A DNA stretch of 64,000 nucleotides from Desulfosarcinaceae bacterium (GTDB lineage: Bacteria; Desulfobacterota; Desulfobacteria; Desulfobacterales; Desulfosarcinaceae): contig JASJCL010000033.1 in the NCBI GenBank assembly GCA_030066015.1, positions 1 to 64,000 of the forward strand, given 5' to 3'. Below, piece by piece: positions 18,263 to 26,976 of the stretch (position 1 is the stretch's first letter; each line of letters opens with the position of its first letter). The notes under the pieces were generated by a model. That model worked only from the letters and a program-made list of their open reading frames with translations, made no database searches and had not been told where the DNA came from. The translations under genes were made by a program, and so were the position numbers.

Positions 18263-18320
18263 CGGGGTCTTCCGTGCGGGCGCCTGCGAATGGCGTTATC
18301 ACACCGCACGACCGACCCCG
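18263..18320. other. Long stem-loop between epmA and the hybrid kinase
   Basis: CGGGGTC (18263-18269) pairs with GACCCCG (18314-18320), and CGTGCGG (18273-18279) with CCGCACG (18304-18310), giving 14 bp with short bulges. There is no T run on either strand, so it may be a factor-dependent terminator or an mRNA 3'-end stabiliser. Confidence 0.45.
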
Positions 18321-18424
18321 GCGGGATCGCGTCGGAGGAACCCCCACCTTAATACGATTAAAGAGACCGCTCAAAAGACCGATGATGAACCTGATCCCAC
18401 ACCACTATCGATGCTGGAAGTCTA

Positions 18425-20842
18425 ATGAACGTCAAGGCCCCCCACAATCCCGGTCGCGCCGCGAAGCGCGAAAGCGCATCATCGACAGCGCACCTGCCGA
18501 TGTCGGGAAAAGCGTGCTCTCTGGAGAGTGAGGTGCGCCGACTTCGGCAGCAGCTCAAAGCGGAGATCCATCGAAGACGGGCGGCGGAGGCCGCCCTTGG
18601 CCACCAGCGGACCGCCTGCCGAAGCGCCTTCGAGATCAGCCCCAACGCCATTTGGGTGCAGCGGTGGACGGACGAGGTCCTCACAGAGATTAATCCAGGC
18701 TTCGAGGCGCTGCTGGGCTACACGGCCAAAGAGGTGCGGGGCAAGCGGGGCTGCGAGCTGGGCATTTGGGCGGTACCCGAGCAGTATGACGCCCTGATGC
18801 ACAAGTTGGGGAGATCTGACCATCCCATCGAGGTTCAGGCCGACCTGCGCACCCGGGCGGGCGACATCGTTCACACCCGGATCAATGCCGGCCTGACCCA
18901 CCTGGAGGGCAAGGTCCACCTCCTGGCCATCGCCAGGAACGTCACCGATCTTTGGAATACCCTTACCAGCTTGCGCGACAGCGAGGAAACCTACCGCACC
19001 GTCTTCGAAAACACAGGCGCGGCCACCGTGGTTATTGAAGCGGACATGACCATCTCCATGGCCAATGACCGCTGCGAACGCCTCTGCGGCTACCGGCGCG
19101 AGGAGATCGAAGGCCGCATGAAGATTTTGGATGTCATTGCGCCGGAGTACCACGAGATGGTGCGCCAATTTCATTTCGCAAGACGGGCGGGAACGCCGAA
19201 CGTCCCCACCGAGTTTGAACTCACCCTCATTCAGAAAGATGGCCGCGCCCGCGAGGTGGTCGCCAGCGTGCGCCTGATTCCGGGAACGCAGCGCGGTATC
19301 GTCACCATCATCGATATGAGCGAAAAGCGGCGCGCCGAGCAGGAGCGTCTGCGGCTGGCCGCCGTCATCGAGCAGAGCAGCGAGGCCGTCCTCATTACCG
19401 ATACGCAGGGAACCATCCAGTACGTCAACCCGTCCGTCGAGACCTTGACCGGCAGACCGGCCACCGAATGCCTGGGAGCGCCGCTCGAGGCGATCATGGC
19501 CGACGAGGCCGCCGCAGCGGCGTTTGCCCGAATGCAGCAGGTGGGATCGACCACGGACGCCTGGTATGGCCGCATCGAGCGCCAATTGGCGGGCGGCAGC
19601 GCCACCATCGCCGATACCCGGATCTATCCCATCCAAAACCGCAAGGGTGCGGTCATCAGCTACGTTTGCATCCAGCGCGACGTTACCCAAGAGAACCGCA
19701 TGGAGACGCAGCTGCGCCAGGCCCAGCGAATGGAGGCCATCGGCACCCTGGCCTCAGGCATCGCCCACGATTTCAACAACATTCTCACCGGTCTGATCGG
19801 ACATGCCGAATTGGCCGGTAAAGAGGCACCGACGAAATCACGCACCAAAGAACGCATCGACCACATTCTCGGGGCCAGTCTGCGCGCCCGCGACCTGGTC
19901 AACCAGATCCTCACCTATACGCGTCAGAAGGATCAGGCGCACCATCCGGTGGAGGTCCGTCACATCGTCAAGGAGGCCCTCAAACTCCTCCAGGCCACCC
20001 TGCCGGCCAATATCGAAATCCAGTACGCCATCCCCCGTGACAGCGGCGTTGTCTTGGGGAACCCCTCCGAACTCCACCAGGTGGTCCTCAACCTGTGCAC
20101 CAACGCGGCCCACGCCATGTCCCCCAGAGGCGGCCGCCTCGCCATCCGTCTCTCGAATCAGGCCCTGAACGAACGGCGCAATGTGACCACCGGTGACCTG
20201 GCGCCCGGCAACTACATCTGCCTCAGCATCAGCGACACCGGCCACGGCATGACGGCCGAGACCATCGAACGGATTTTCGAGCCCTACTTCACCACCAAGG
20301 AGCCCGGCGAAGGCAACGGTTTGGGGCTCGCCGTCACGCACGGCATCGTCACGCGACTGGCGGGTCAGATCGACATTTGCAGCGATCCCGGCCGCGGGGC
20401 CCGTTTTGAGATTTACCTGCCGCGGGCGTCCCGTTCAGCCCTGCGCCGGGAGCGGTCCCGGACCCGGATACCGGGCGGAGACGCCAACATCCTCATCGTG
20501 GACGATGAGATCGTCATCATCGAACTCCTCTCCGAGATCCTCACCAGCCTGGGATACAGCGTCACCGCCGAATCGGACAGCAACAAGGCGCTGACCCTTT
20601 TTGAGGCTGCTCCCGATCTGGTCGATCTCGTCATCACCGATCTCAACATGCCGGGGTTGAGCGGCAAGGACCTCATTGAAGCGATCCGCACTGAAACGCC
20701 GGAGAAACCCATCCTGGTGATCACCGGCGATACGAACCTCGAGACGGAAAAAGATCCCGTCATCCGCCAAGCCCAGGCGTTTTTGCGCAAGCCCATCCGA
20801 ATCCGGCAATTCGCTGATACCGTCCACGAGCTGGTGGCCTAA
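18425..20842 (+). CDS. Hybrid PAS sensor histidine kinase with C-terminal receiver
   Basis: 805 aa, soluble (no membrane segment). A short coiled coil (about 33-60) leads into three PAS domains (about 62-180, 185-305 and 310-430). The DHp helix follows with phospho-acceptor H448 in GIAHDFNNILTGLIGH, then an HATPase_c domain (N box LCTNAAHAM, G1 DTGHGM, G2 GEGNGLGLAV). A receiver domain ends the protein with D739 in ITDLNMPG and the conserved K in RKP. The signal is unknown; no haem or flavin ligand pattern is obvious. The receiver presumably passes phosphate to an HPt encoded elsewhere. No adjacent response regulator is seen. Confidence 0.88.
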   Translation: MNVKAPHNPGRAAKRESASSTAHLPMSGKACSLESEVRRLRQQLKAEIHRRRAAEAALGHQRTACRSAFEISPNAIWVQRWTDEVLTEINPGFEALLGYTAKEVRGKRGCELGIWAVPEQYDALMHKLGRSDHPIEVQADLRTRAGDIVHTRINAGLTHLEGKVHLLAIARNVTDLWNTLTSLRDSEETYRTVFENTGAATVVIEADMTISMANDRCERLCGYRREEIEGRMKILDVIAPEYHEMVRQFHFARRAGTPNVPTEFELTLIQKDGRAREVVASVRLIPGTQRGIVTIIDMSEKRRAEQERLRLAAVIEQSSEAVLITDTQGTIQYVNPSVETLTGRPATECLGAPLEAIMADEAAAAAFARMQQVGSTTDAWYGRIERQLAGGSATIADTRIYPIQNRKGAVISYVCIQRDVTQENRMETQLRQAQRMEAIGTLASGIAHDFNNILTGLIGHAELAGKEAPTKSRTKERIDHILGASLRARDLVNQILTYTRQKDQAHHPVEVRHIVKEALKLLQATLPANIEIQYAIPRDSGVVLGNPSELHQVVLNLCTNAAHAMSPRGGRLAIRLSNQALNERRNVTTGDLAPGNYICLSISDTGHGMTAETIERIFEPYFTTKEPGEGNGLGLAVTHGIVTRLAGQIDICSDPGRGARFEIYLPRASRSALRRERSRTRIPGGDANILIVDDEIVIIELLSEILTSLGYSVTAESDSNKALTLFEAAPDLVDLVITDLNMPGLSGKDLIEAIRTETPEKPILVITGDTNLETEKDPVIRQAQAFLRKPIRIRQFADTVHELVA

Positions 20843-21203
20843 GCGCCGATCGGCGCACCAGAGCGTCGGCCAGAGCCCGCCTTCGAGGGTTCGTCCCTAT
20901 GCGAAGCAGCCACTTCTTGACAGTCTGCCCCACCCCTATGGCATGCGGCCATGGCGCCAACGCCCTCTCAAAGGACGGTCGCCCGCCAACCGCCGGCAAC
21001 ATTGAAAGCCTCATATGGGTTGCTAGATCGCCTTCGACGACACCGACACCCTGGAATCCGAACGCGTCACTGGCAGCCGCACCACCCGCGTACCTCGCCA
21101 AATATGGGAGCGGTGGTGCGGTCGTCATCGGGGCAAATGCGGTCCGGGTATGGGGAGAACTGCGGCCGCAGGAAACGGGGCGGCCTTGGGAGGAGGGCGC
21201 CGG
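20843..21203. other. Intergenic region between convergent kinase and padR genes, no gene seen
   Basis: About 360 bases separate the kinase stop from the padR stop on the opposite strand. I see no convincing coding frame, RNA or clear intrinsic terminator. Confidence 0.4.
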
Positions 21204-21584
21204 CTAACGAGCGCTTGCCTGGTAGCTCTCGATGAAGGCGGTCAATTTGTCGCGCAGCAGCGCCATGTGGGCGATCCACAGCTCCAGGGCCTCGTCACCC
21301 TCGGATGTGATTTCGTAGATACGCTTGGCAGGTCCCGTTCCCTGGGTCTCCCAATGGGAGGTCACCAGTCCGTCCCCTTCGAGCTGGCGCAGGTGCCGGT
21401 AGATCATCCCCGGCGGTGCGGCGCCCTGGATAAAGCCGAAGCGCTGCAGGGCGCCAATAATCTCGTAGCCGTAGGAGGGGCTCTGCTTGAGACTCAGCAG
21501 GATGGAGGGCTGCAGATAGCGCTCCTGCTTGGCCGTTCCCGGTCCGGGCTGACGCTTCTTTTGACCAGATCGTTGTTCATCCAT
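21204..21584 (-). CDS. PadR-family transcriptional regulator
   Basis: A 126-aa PadR winged-helix repressor: ILLSLKQSPSYGYEIIGAL is the first helix/HTH, PPGMIYRHLRQLEGDGLV the recognition helix, and the wing contains AKRIYEITSEGDEAL. A C-terminal helix for dimerisation follows. It is divergent from a candidate Moco-type leader and the molybdenum genes. A 17-bp palindrome just upstream is a likely self-operator. PadR members often sense small aromatic or metal-related ligands; the ligand here is unknown, and a role in molybdenum control is inferred from position. Confidence 0.85.
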   Translation of the reverse strand: MDEQRSGQKKRQPGPGTAKQERYLQPSILLSLKQSPSYGYEIIGALQRFGFIQGAAPPGMIYRHLRQLEGDGLVTSHWETQGTGPAKRIYEITSEGDEALELWIAHMALLRDKLTAFIESYQASAR

Positions 21585-21593
21585 AGATTGACA

Positions 21594-21612
21594 TATATCC
21601 TATAAGGATATA
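21594..21612. promoter_or_regulatory. Palindromic candidate PadR operator
   Basis: ATATCCT-ATA-AGGATAT (within 21594-21612) is a perfect 7-bp inverted repeat with a 3-base centre, about 12-28 bases upstream of the padR ATG. It lies in the shared region before the divergent 74-aa gene. AT-rich dyads near the promoter are typical of PadR sites. Confidence 0.5.
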
Positions 21613-21647
21613 AATAGCAAAACTAAATACTACCTGTTAAAATCTTC

Positions 21648-21715
21648 TCAGGCACCCTCCGCCCGCAGCAAGATTGCCGGGGCGGACGAATCGCCCCTGG
21701 GGAAACGGAGGCTGC
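21648..21715 (+). ncRNA. Moco/Tuco-riboswitch-like structured leader
   Basis: A leader with nested pairing: CCTCCG (21656-21661) with CGGAGG (21706-21711), enclosing AGATTGCC and a perfect hairpin GGGGCG/CGCCCC (21679-21697), then TGGGGAAACGG. The order GATTGCC, G-rich hairpin, then GGAAA before the closing strand resembles the molybdenum-cofactor riboswitch that precedes moaA in Escherichia coli. It lies before a small gene next to molybdenum storage and molybdate transport genes, which fits. This is a motif-memory match; covariance-model search was not possible. A different structured leader remains possible. Confidence 0.5.
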
Positions 21716-21731
21716 TGAAGGGAGAACCAAC

Positions 21732-21773
21732 CTGTCGCTGCGGCGGTTCGGTCCGCAGCCAGCACTTCGACAG
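21732..21773 (+). other. Second stem-loop of the same leader, before the ribosome site
   Basis: CTGTCG (21732-21737) pairs with CGACAG (21768-21773) and CTGCGG (21738-21743) with CCGCAG (21753-21758). It ends ten bases before the AGAGGAG ribosome site of the 74-aa gene, so it could act as the expression platform of the upstream fold. Confidence 0.5.
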
Positions 21774-21794
21774 ATCGCACCAGAGGAGACCGGC

Positions 21795-22019
21795 ATGGAC
21801 ACGCAAATCTTCGTTCGAATCCGCCGCAAGATCGAAAAAGGCGAAAAGAAGCCCCGCTTCCGCGTGGTGGGCGTGAGCGGCGCCCACCTCAGGCTGTACG
21901 CAAAGCACATCCGCCGACAGGAGTTGGATCAGATCGCCGCCGCCACCGGTGCCAAAGTGATCGAGCTCACGGACGCCGGCGACGGTTCCGGCCCGGGGAC
22001 GGGCAGCGGTCGCGCCTAG
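21795..22019 (+). CDS. Small basic protein (74 aa) in the molybdenum locus, unknown function
   Basis: ATG 21795 follows a strong AGAGGAG site. The N-terminal 60 residues are basic and look folded: VRIRRKIEKGEKKPRFRVVG, then HLRLYAKHIRRQELDQIAAATGAKVIELT, which suggests a small alpha/beta domain. The tail is Gly/Ser rich. It is the first gene after the structured leader and divergent from padR. I do not recognise a family. A role in molybdate or cofactor homeostasis is inferred only from position. Confidence 0.6.
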   Translation: MDTQIFVRIRRKIEKGEKKPRFRVVGVSGAHLRLYAKHIRRQELDQIAAATGAKVIELTDAGDGSGPGTGSGRA

Positions 22020-22135
22020 CCCCAACCTGGGATCGGTGGCGGCGCCCGCAGGGCGAGCGGACCGGCCGGTCGCCCATGCCCGTCCGGATGGCGCTCACGC
22101 CCAGCCGCCCGGGAGATGCGGCGAGATGATCGGTC

Positions 22136-22996
22136 CTACTTCTCCTGATAGATGATGGTGCCGAGATGGGCTCCCGCCAGCGCCGGCTGGATGTGCTCGG
22201 GGTGGTGGAGGGCGTCGATGATTTGAAGTTGCTTTAGACATTTGGCGTTCTGAAGCATTTTGAGAATGGGCCGCTCGATGATCAGGTCGTCCAGGTCCAT
22301 TGCGAGAAGCTCGGCTGCGCTGATCCGGTCGAAAAAGCGCAGGCTGTCTCGCTGTTCGGCGGGCACCTTCTTGGGGTCCTGGTCGAAAAGGCCCTTCTCA
22401 TCTTTGAGGAAGATCAGCGAGCGCGCCCCGATATTCTCCGCCAACAGGAAGGCGCCGCAGTCGGTGCGGTGCGGCGGGATGGAACCCAGCTCCGCCGGGT
22501 GCTCGAAAAATCCGTAGGGGGGGATGCCGAAGGTGATGGGCAGATTGCCCAGCCGGCAATACATGTTGAGCTGCTCCAGGTGATCTCCGTGGCCGATCTT
22601 GACCCCGCCGTGTTTGGCCAGCAGCACGCTGAGCATCTCGGCATTCTGCCAGGAGACCTTGTCCCCCAACTTGGAGAGGACCCCGGTGGGCATGCCGAGG
22701 TCCACCCCGATATTGTAGACGTGACGGGCGCGGGTACCGCCGCCCGTCATGAGCAGCAGCTTGTGATCGTCCTTGGCCGCGATCAGCTCATCGAGAATCG
22801 GCAGAAGGGCCTTGGCGCCACGGTCCATGATGCTCTGCCCTCCGATCTTGAGGACATTGACGTCGGGGTGCATGCGGAAATATTCGCCCGCCTCGGTGGA
22901 TTGTAGAAACGCCTTGCTGACCAGGGACTCCCCCATCATGGGCGTGTCGATGTGCAGACGGCCCTCTGCGCCCTCTTCCTTAATCAATTTGCCCAT
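22136..22996 (-). CDS. mosB: Molybdenum storage protein subunit (MosB-like amino-acid-kinase fold)
   Basis: A 286-aa protein of the amino-acid-kinase fold. VLKIGGQSIMDRGAKALLPI, MTGGGTRARHVYNIGVDLGM, GIPPYGFFEHP, IPPHRTDCGAFLLAENIG and FLKDEKGLFDQDP line up in order with the Azotobacter MoSto subunits, closest to MosB by GGQS. MoSto packs polyoxomolybdate or tungstate clusters in an ATP-dependent hexamer. ATG 22996 follows GGGGAG. Only one subunit gene is present, whereas Azotobacter uses an alpha3beta3 complex; a homohexamer or a partner elsewhere must be assumed. It follows the MOT1 transporter gene by 58 bases, in one operon. Confidence 0.82.
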   Translation of the reverse strand: MGKLIKEEGAEGRLHIDTPMMGESLVSKAFLQSTEAGEYFRMHPDVNVLKIGGQSIMDRGAKALLPILDELIAAKDDHKLLLMTGGGTRARHVYNIGVDLGMPTGVLSKLGDKVSWQNAEMLSVLLAKHGGVKIGHGDHLEQLNMYCRLGNLPITFGIPPYGFFEHPAELGSIPPHRTDCGAFLLAENIGARSLIFLKDEKGLFDQDPKKVPAEQRDSLRFFDRISAAELLAMDLDDLIIERPILKMLQNAKCLKQLQIIDALHHPEHIQPALAGAHLGTIIYQEK

Positions 22997-23054
22997 TCCA
23001 TCTCCCCTTCCCTTGTTTCCCGCATTGCGTTTCAATGACGCCGCGGCAGTTGTG

Positions 23055-24254
23055 CTACACCTTGAATCTTCCCGATTGGAGCCCGTAGGCGGCGACCATC
23101 CCGCAGAGAAAGCCCACCGCCAGGTTGGATGCCAGGGTGATTCCCAGCACGAGAAAGGCCGTAAACAGATCCCTGCGGGTCTGCATATCCTGAAGGGTCA
23201 GACAAAGCTGGCTGCCGGCGAAGAGCAGCAGAACCCCCATGACGGACAGCGGCAGCAGGTACAAGATAGCCAGTAAGTGAGAGCCGCACAAGAGCGCCAG
23301 AAGGATGAAGCCGATGCCGATAATCACGTTTGAGCCGGCCGTGCGCGCCCCGAAACGATAGTGGGCCGCCAGCCCGCCGGCCCCGTGACACAGCGGCATG
23401 CCGCCCAGCAGAAAACTGAGCAGATTGCCCCCGGCCATGCTCAGGCAGAGCCCCCGATGAGTGACTCGGCGGCTGGCGGGCCCAAAGTACTCGCGGGAGA
23501 GATCGGCGTCGGCGATGACGGCGTTTCCCAGCGTCATGGGCAGCTGGGGCAGGACAAGGACCAAGAGGGCGAAGCTCAACTCTGTGCCGCCGGGCATTCC
23601 GAGCGGCAGCAGGTCGGGGATGGTGAACCCCAGGCGGAAGTCGGCCCAGCCGGTGTGGGTGCCGAAGAGCAGCCCCACCGTCGCACCGCCGAGGAGCACC
23701 GCCAAAGCGGCGGGCAGTCGGCGGTTGTCCAGGAGGAGAAAGGTGAGCAGTGCACCCGCTAGGCCGATGACGGGTCCCAGCGGCAGCGGGCCGATCTGCT
23801 GAAACCGCAGATAGGGCTCGGCCACCTGCTGCAATTGCTGGAGAGGGGTCGTTCCCAGCATCAACCGCACCCCTTTGGCCATGAGCAGCACGCCCGTACT
23901 TAATTGGACCCCCCGAATGACGGCCTTGGGGGTATGCCGACCGATCCAGTCCACCGCCCCACTGAGCCCGACGACGGCCAGCAGGACTGCCACGAGGAGG
24001 GTTGCCGCACTGATCTGATGGGCCCCGAGGCCCATGGCGACCGCGTAGGCCCCGATCACCTTCATGGGTTGCACCGGTGTGGTCACGCCGAAATAGAGGC
24101 CGGTGGCGACGTAAAAGAGCCCGACAGCAAGGAAAAGGCCGGCGGGTTGCAGGCCGCAGACCAGCACCATGCCGATGCCCAGGGGCAAGAGGGTGCCCAA
24201 GTCCCCCATGGCACCGGCCAGTTCGTGGCGGGTAAAGCGGATGGGGTGGCCCAT
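23055..24254 (-). CDS. MOT1-type molybdate (sulfate-like) transporter
   Basis: A 399-aa, roughly 10-12-helix permease. It shows the MOT1/SulP-like pattern: ELAGAMGDLGTLLPLGIGM near the start, PVQPMKVIGAYAVAMGL, and the repeated-half signature GGMPLCHGAGGLAAHYRFGARTAGSN near residue 300. MOT1 carriers import molybdate with high affinity. ATG 24254 follows AAGGAGG; an upstream extension in the same frame is not homologous. Its neighbour downstream is the molybdenum storage subunit, so uptake and storage are coupled. Confidence 0.85.
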   Translation of the reverse strand: MGHPIRFTRHELAGAMGDLGTLLPLGIGMVLVCGLQPAGLFLAVGLFYVATGLYFGVTTPVQPMKVIGAYAVAMGLGAHQISAATLLVAVLLAVVGLSGAVDWIGRHTPKAVIRGVQLSTGVLLMAKGVRLMLGTTPLQQLQQVAEPYLRFQQIGPLPLGPVIGLAGALLTFLLLDNRRLPAALAVLLGGATVGLLFGTHTGWADFRLGFTIPDLLPLGMPGGTELSFALLVLVLPQLPMTLGNAVIADADLSREYFGPASRRVTHRGLCLSMAGGNLLSFLLGGMPLCHGAGGLAAHYRFGARTAGSNVIIGIGFILLALLCGSHLLAILYLLPLSVMGVLLLFAGSQLCLTLQDMQTRRDLFTAFLVLGITLASNLAVGFLCGMVAAYGLQSGRFKV

Positions 24255-24301
24255 TCCTCTATCCTCCTTGATCGCCAGCGTCGCAGGTTGTGGCGGCCGC
24301 T

Positions 24302-25543
24302 TCAGCCAATGGGCGGCCCCTCCTCGGCCGGCGGTGGCTCCGATGGCAGCGGGGCGCCGGCCGTCTCCATCCGGGGACCCCGCCCAATGAGGAGTCCCAT
24401 GAAGAGTACCACCCCCACCGTGACGACGGCGGCCCCCAGGTGAAAGGCCAACTCCAGATGATACCAATCCATCATCAAGCCACCGAGGAGGGATCCGGCC
24501 AGCATGCCGGCACTGTGGGCCACCGTCAAGATGGCCATGACGGTTCCCATGCTGTGGGTGGTGCGGCCCTTCTCGACGGCGATGGCCATGAGGGCCGGCA
24601 TGGCGATACCACCGCCGGTGCCGAACAGGAGACCGCCCCAGATCAGGCCTTCAAAATCGCGTGCCGTCGCGTAGCGTACCAGCGAACCGCTCACCAGCAG
24701 CCCGCCGATGATCACCAGGACTTTGCGGTTCCAGCGGTCGGAGAGCCAGCCCATGGGGGTGTTGAGGCATCCGGAGATGAAGACCCCCAGCATCACCAGA
24801 AATCCAATGGCGGTGCTGTCCAGTCCCAATCGACTGTCCGCCAGGATGGGCAAAAAGCACCAGATGACCCCGATGGCGGCGGTGTAGGCCAGTCGAAAGC
24901 CCACCAACGCCAAGGTTACCCGGTCTCGGAGCAGATGCCCCCAGGGGGCTACCGGATGGCGGTGCTGGACCACGCGCTCGGTATGGATGGGCGGCAAAAA
25001 GGCCCAAGCGAGCAGAAAGCCGAAAAGGGCCAATAGGCCCAGGCAGACGAAAGCGGCGTCCAGACTGAGCTGATCCTTGATAACGCCGCCCATGAGGGGC
25101 CCCAAACTCAACCCGAAGAACATCGACATGTTGAAGAGCCCCATAATGAAGCCCTCCCGCCCCGGTGGGGTGATGTCGCCCACATAGGCTTGGACCACCG
25201 GCATGATCATGGCCGAGGCGATCCCCTGGACGAAGCGAATGCCGATGAGGGTGGTCACATCGGCGGCGAAGAGAAAGAAGAGGGAGATGAGGGCATAGGC
25301 CCCCAAACCGGCGACAATGAACCCTTTGCGCCCCTTGCGATCGGAAAGACGGCCGAAATAGGGCAGACAGACGGAGCGCGAGAGGGCGAAGGCCCCGAAG
25401 ATCAAACCGATGTATATCCCTTTGGCGCCCAGTTCATGGGCGTAGACCGGCAACAGCGGCACCACGATGCCCATCCCCAGTACCGCCGCAAAGATGGCGA
25501 AGAAAAGGGTCGCGAAGACCTTGTAGTCGAAGACTTGGCTCAC
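24302..25543 (-). CDS. Major facilitator superfamily transporter
   Basis: A 413-aa, 12-helix MFS permease of the drug:H+ antiporter type. Motif A is GRLSDRKGRKGFIVAG (loop 2-3), repeated as GWLSDRWNRKVLVIIGG in the second half. RFVQGIASAMIMP marks helix 4. The C-terminus is a Pro-rich cytoplasmic tail. It ends 47 bases before the MOT1 gene and is probably in the same operon. The substrate is unknown; export of an oxyanion or drug would be guesswork. Confidence 0.85.
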   Translation of the reverse strand: MSQVFDYKVFATLFFAIFAAVLGMGIVVPLLPVYAHELGAKGIYIGLIFGAFALSRSVCLPYFGRLSDRKGRKGFIVAGLGAYALISLFFLFAADVTTLIGIRFVQGIASAMIMPVVQAYVGDITPPGREGFIMGLFNMSMFFGLSLGPLMGGVIKDQLSLDAAFVCLGLLALFGFLLAWAFLPPIHTERVVQHRHPVAPWGHLLRDRVTLALVGFRLAYTAAIGVIWCFLPILADSRLGLDSTAIGFLVMLGVFISGCLNTPMGWLSDRWNRKVLVIIGGLLVSGSLVRYATARDFEGLIWGGLLFGTGGGIAMPALMAIAVEKGRTTHSMGTVMAILTVAHSAGMLAGSLLGGLMMDWYHLELAFHLGAAVVTVGVVLFMGLLIGRGPRMETAGAPLPSEPPPAEEGPPIG

Positions 25544-25558
25544 AGCCCTGCCACGCGG

Positions 25559-26917
25559 CTAAGCAAACTGGGAAATGACATCGTTCAAGCGCGCTTCAAC
25601 CATCTGCCGGATCTCGGTCAACCGTGCCGCCGAAAGGGCCTCGAATCGCAACACCAGGGCCGGTTGGGTGTTGGACGCCCGCACCAGACCCCACCCGTCG
25701 CCGAAGAGGACCCGCACCCCGTCAATGTCGATCACCTCCTCCTGCCTGCGGAAGTGGTCGGTGACCTGGGCGACCACGTCGAATTTGAGCTTGTCGGGGC
25801 AGTCCACGCGGATCTCGGGCGTGGAGAAGGTCGCCGGAACGTCGCTGAGCAGATCGCCGATGGTCTGGCCCGTGTCGGCCAGGATCTCCAGCAGTCTGAG
25901 GGCCGCGTAAAGGGCGTCGTCATAGCCGAAATAGCGATCGGCGAAGAAGATGTGACCACTCATCTCACCGGCCAGCTCCGCCCGGACCGCCTTCATCTGC
26001 TTTTTGATGAGGCTGTGGCCCGTCTTCCACATGATGGCCCGACCGCCGTTCCGCTCGATGTCGTCGTAGAGGGTCTGGGAGCATTTGACTTCGGCGATAA
26101 AGGTCGCCCCCGGCTTGCGGTGCAGGATTTCCCGCGAGAAGAGGATCATCAGGTGATCCCCGTAAATCAGGCGACCGTCCTTGTCCACCACGCCAAGCCG
26201 ATCGCCGTCGCCGTCGAAGGCCAGCCCCACATCCAGCCCCTCCCCGGTCACCAGGTCGACCAGGTCGGCCATGTTGGCCGCCACGGTGGGATCCGCCTCG
26301 TGGTTGGGGAAAGTCCCGTCCATCTCGGTGTAGAGCGCCGAAACGCGGCACCCTTGTGCCGTGACCGCCGCCACAGCGGCCGGACCGGCGGTACCGTTGC
26401 CGGCATCGATGCCCACGCGCAGGGGACGTGAAACCCTGATGTTCTCCGCGAGGTAGGCCAGATAGGGGGTCATGATATCGGTCTGGCGGACCTGGCCCCT
26501 GCCGGCGGAGAAATCTTCTGTTTGGATGAGCTCCAGAATCTCCTGCAGGGCCTCGCCGTAGACCGAGTCCACACCACTGCAGATCTTGAAGCCATTGTAG
26601 TCGGGCGGATTGTGGCTGGCCGTCACCATGACGCTGCCATCCAGTTCCAGATGACGGATGGAGAAGTAGGAGACGGGCGTGGAGCAGACCCCGATGTCCA
26701 CAACGTCGAGGCCGCTGGCGGTGAGACCGTCGATGACGCGGGCGGTGTATTCAGCGGAGGTGGTGCGGCAGTCGCGTCCCACCGCAATCCGCTGCCGGCC
26801 CTGGCGATGGAGATAGGTGCCGATCCCACGGCCGATCTGATGAACCCCCGCCGCGTCCATATCGTTGCCGGCGATGCCGCGGATGTCGTATTGGCGGAAG
26901 ATCTCGGGGTTCAGCAT
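25559..26917 (-). CDS. Phosphomannomutase/phosphoglucomutase
   Basis: A 452-aa alpha-D-phosphohexomutase of the AlgC/ManB type, interconverting hexose 6- and 1-phosphates for envelope polysaccharide. It carries the active-site serine loop TASHNPPDYNG, the metal loop GDGDRLGVVD, the sugar-binding EMSGH and the phosphate-binding RASNTQPALVLRFEA near the C-terminus. ATG 26917 follows AAGGAGC. It is 60 bases downstream of uppP and 15 bases upstream of the MFS gene. All are on the minus strand, so a shared transcript is possible. Confidence 0.9.
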   Translation of the reverse strand: MLNPEIFRQYDIRGIAGNDMDAAGVHQIGRGIGTYLHRQGRQRIAVGRDCRTTSAEYTARVIDGLTASGLDVVDIGVCSTPVSYFSIRHLELDGSVMVTASHNPPDYNGFKICSGVDSVYGEALQEILELIQTEDFSAGRGQVRQTDIMTPYLAYLAENIRVSRPLRVGIDAGNGTAGPAAVAAVTAQGCRVSALYTEMDGTFPNHEADPTVAANMADLVDLVTGEGLDVGLAFDGDGDRLGVVDKDGRLIYGDHLMILFSREILHRKPGATFIAEVKCSQTLYDDIERNGGRAIMWKTGHSLIKKQMKAVRAELAGEMSGHIFFADRYFGYDDALYAALRLLEILADTGQTIGDLLSDVPATFSTPEIRVDCPDKLKFDVVAQVTDHFRRQEEVIDIDGVRVLFGDGWGLVRASNTQPALVLRFEALSAARLTEIRQMVEARLNDVISQFA

Positions 26918-26976
26918 ACGGGTCGCTCCTTTCAACGAATTGGCGGCCGTAGCAGACGGCGGCGGAGTGGTTCGGA

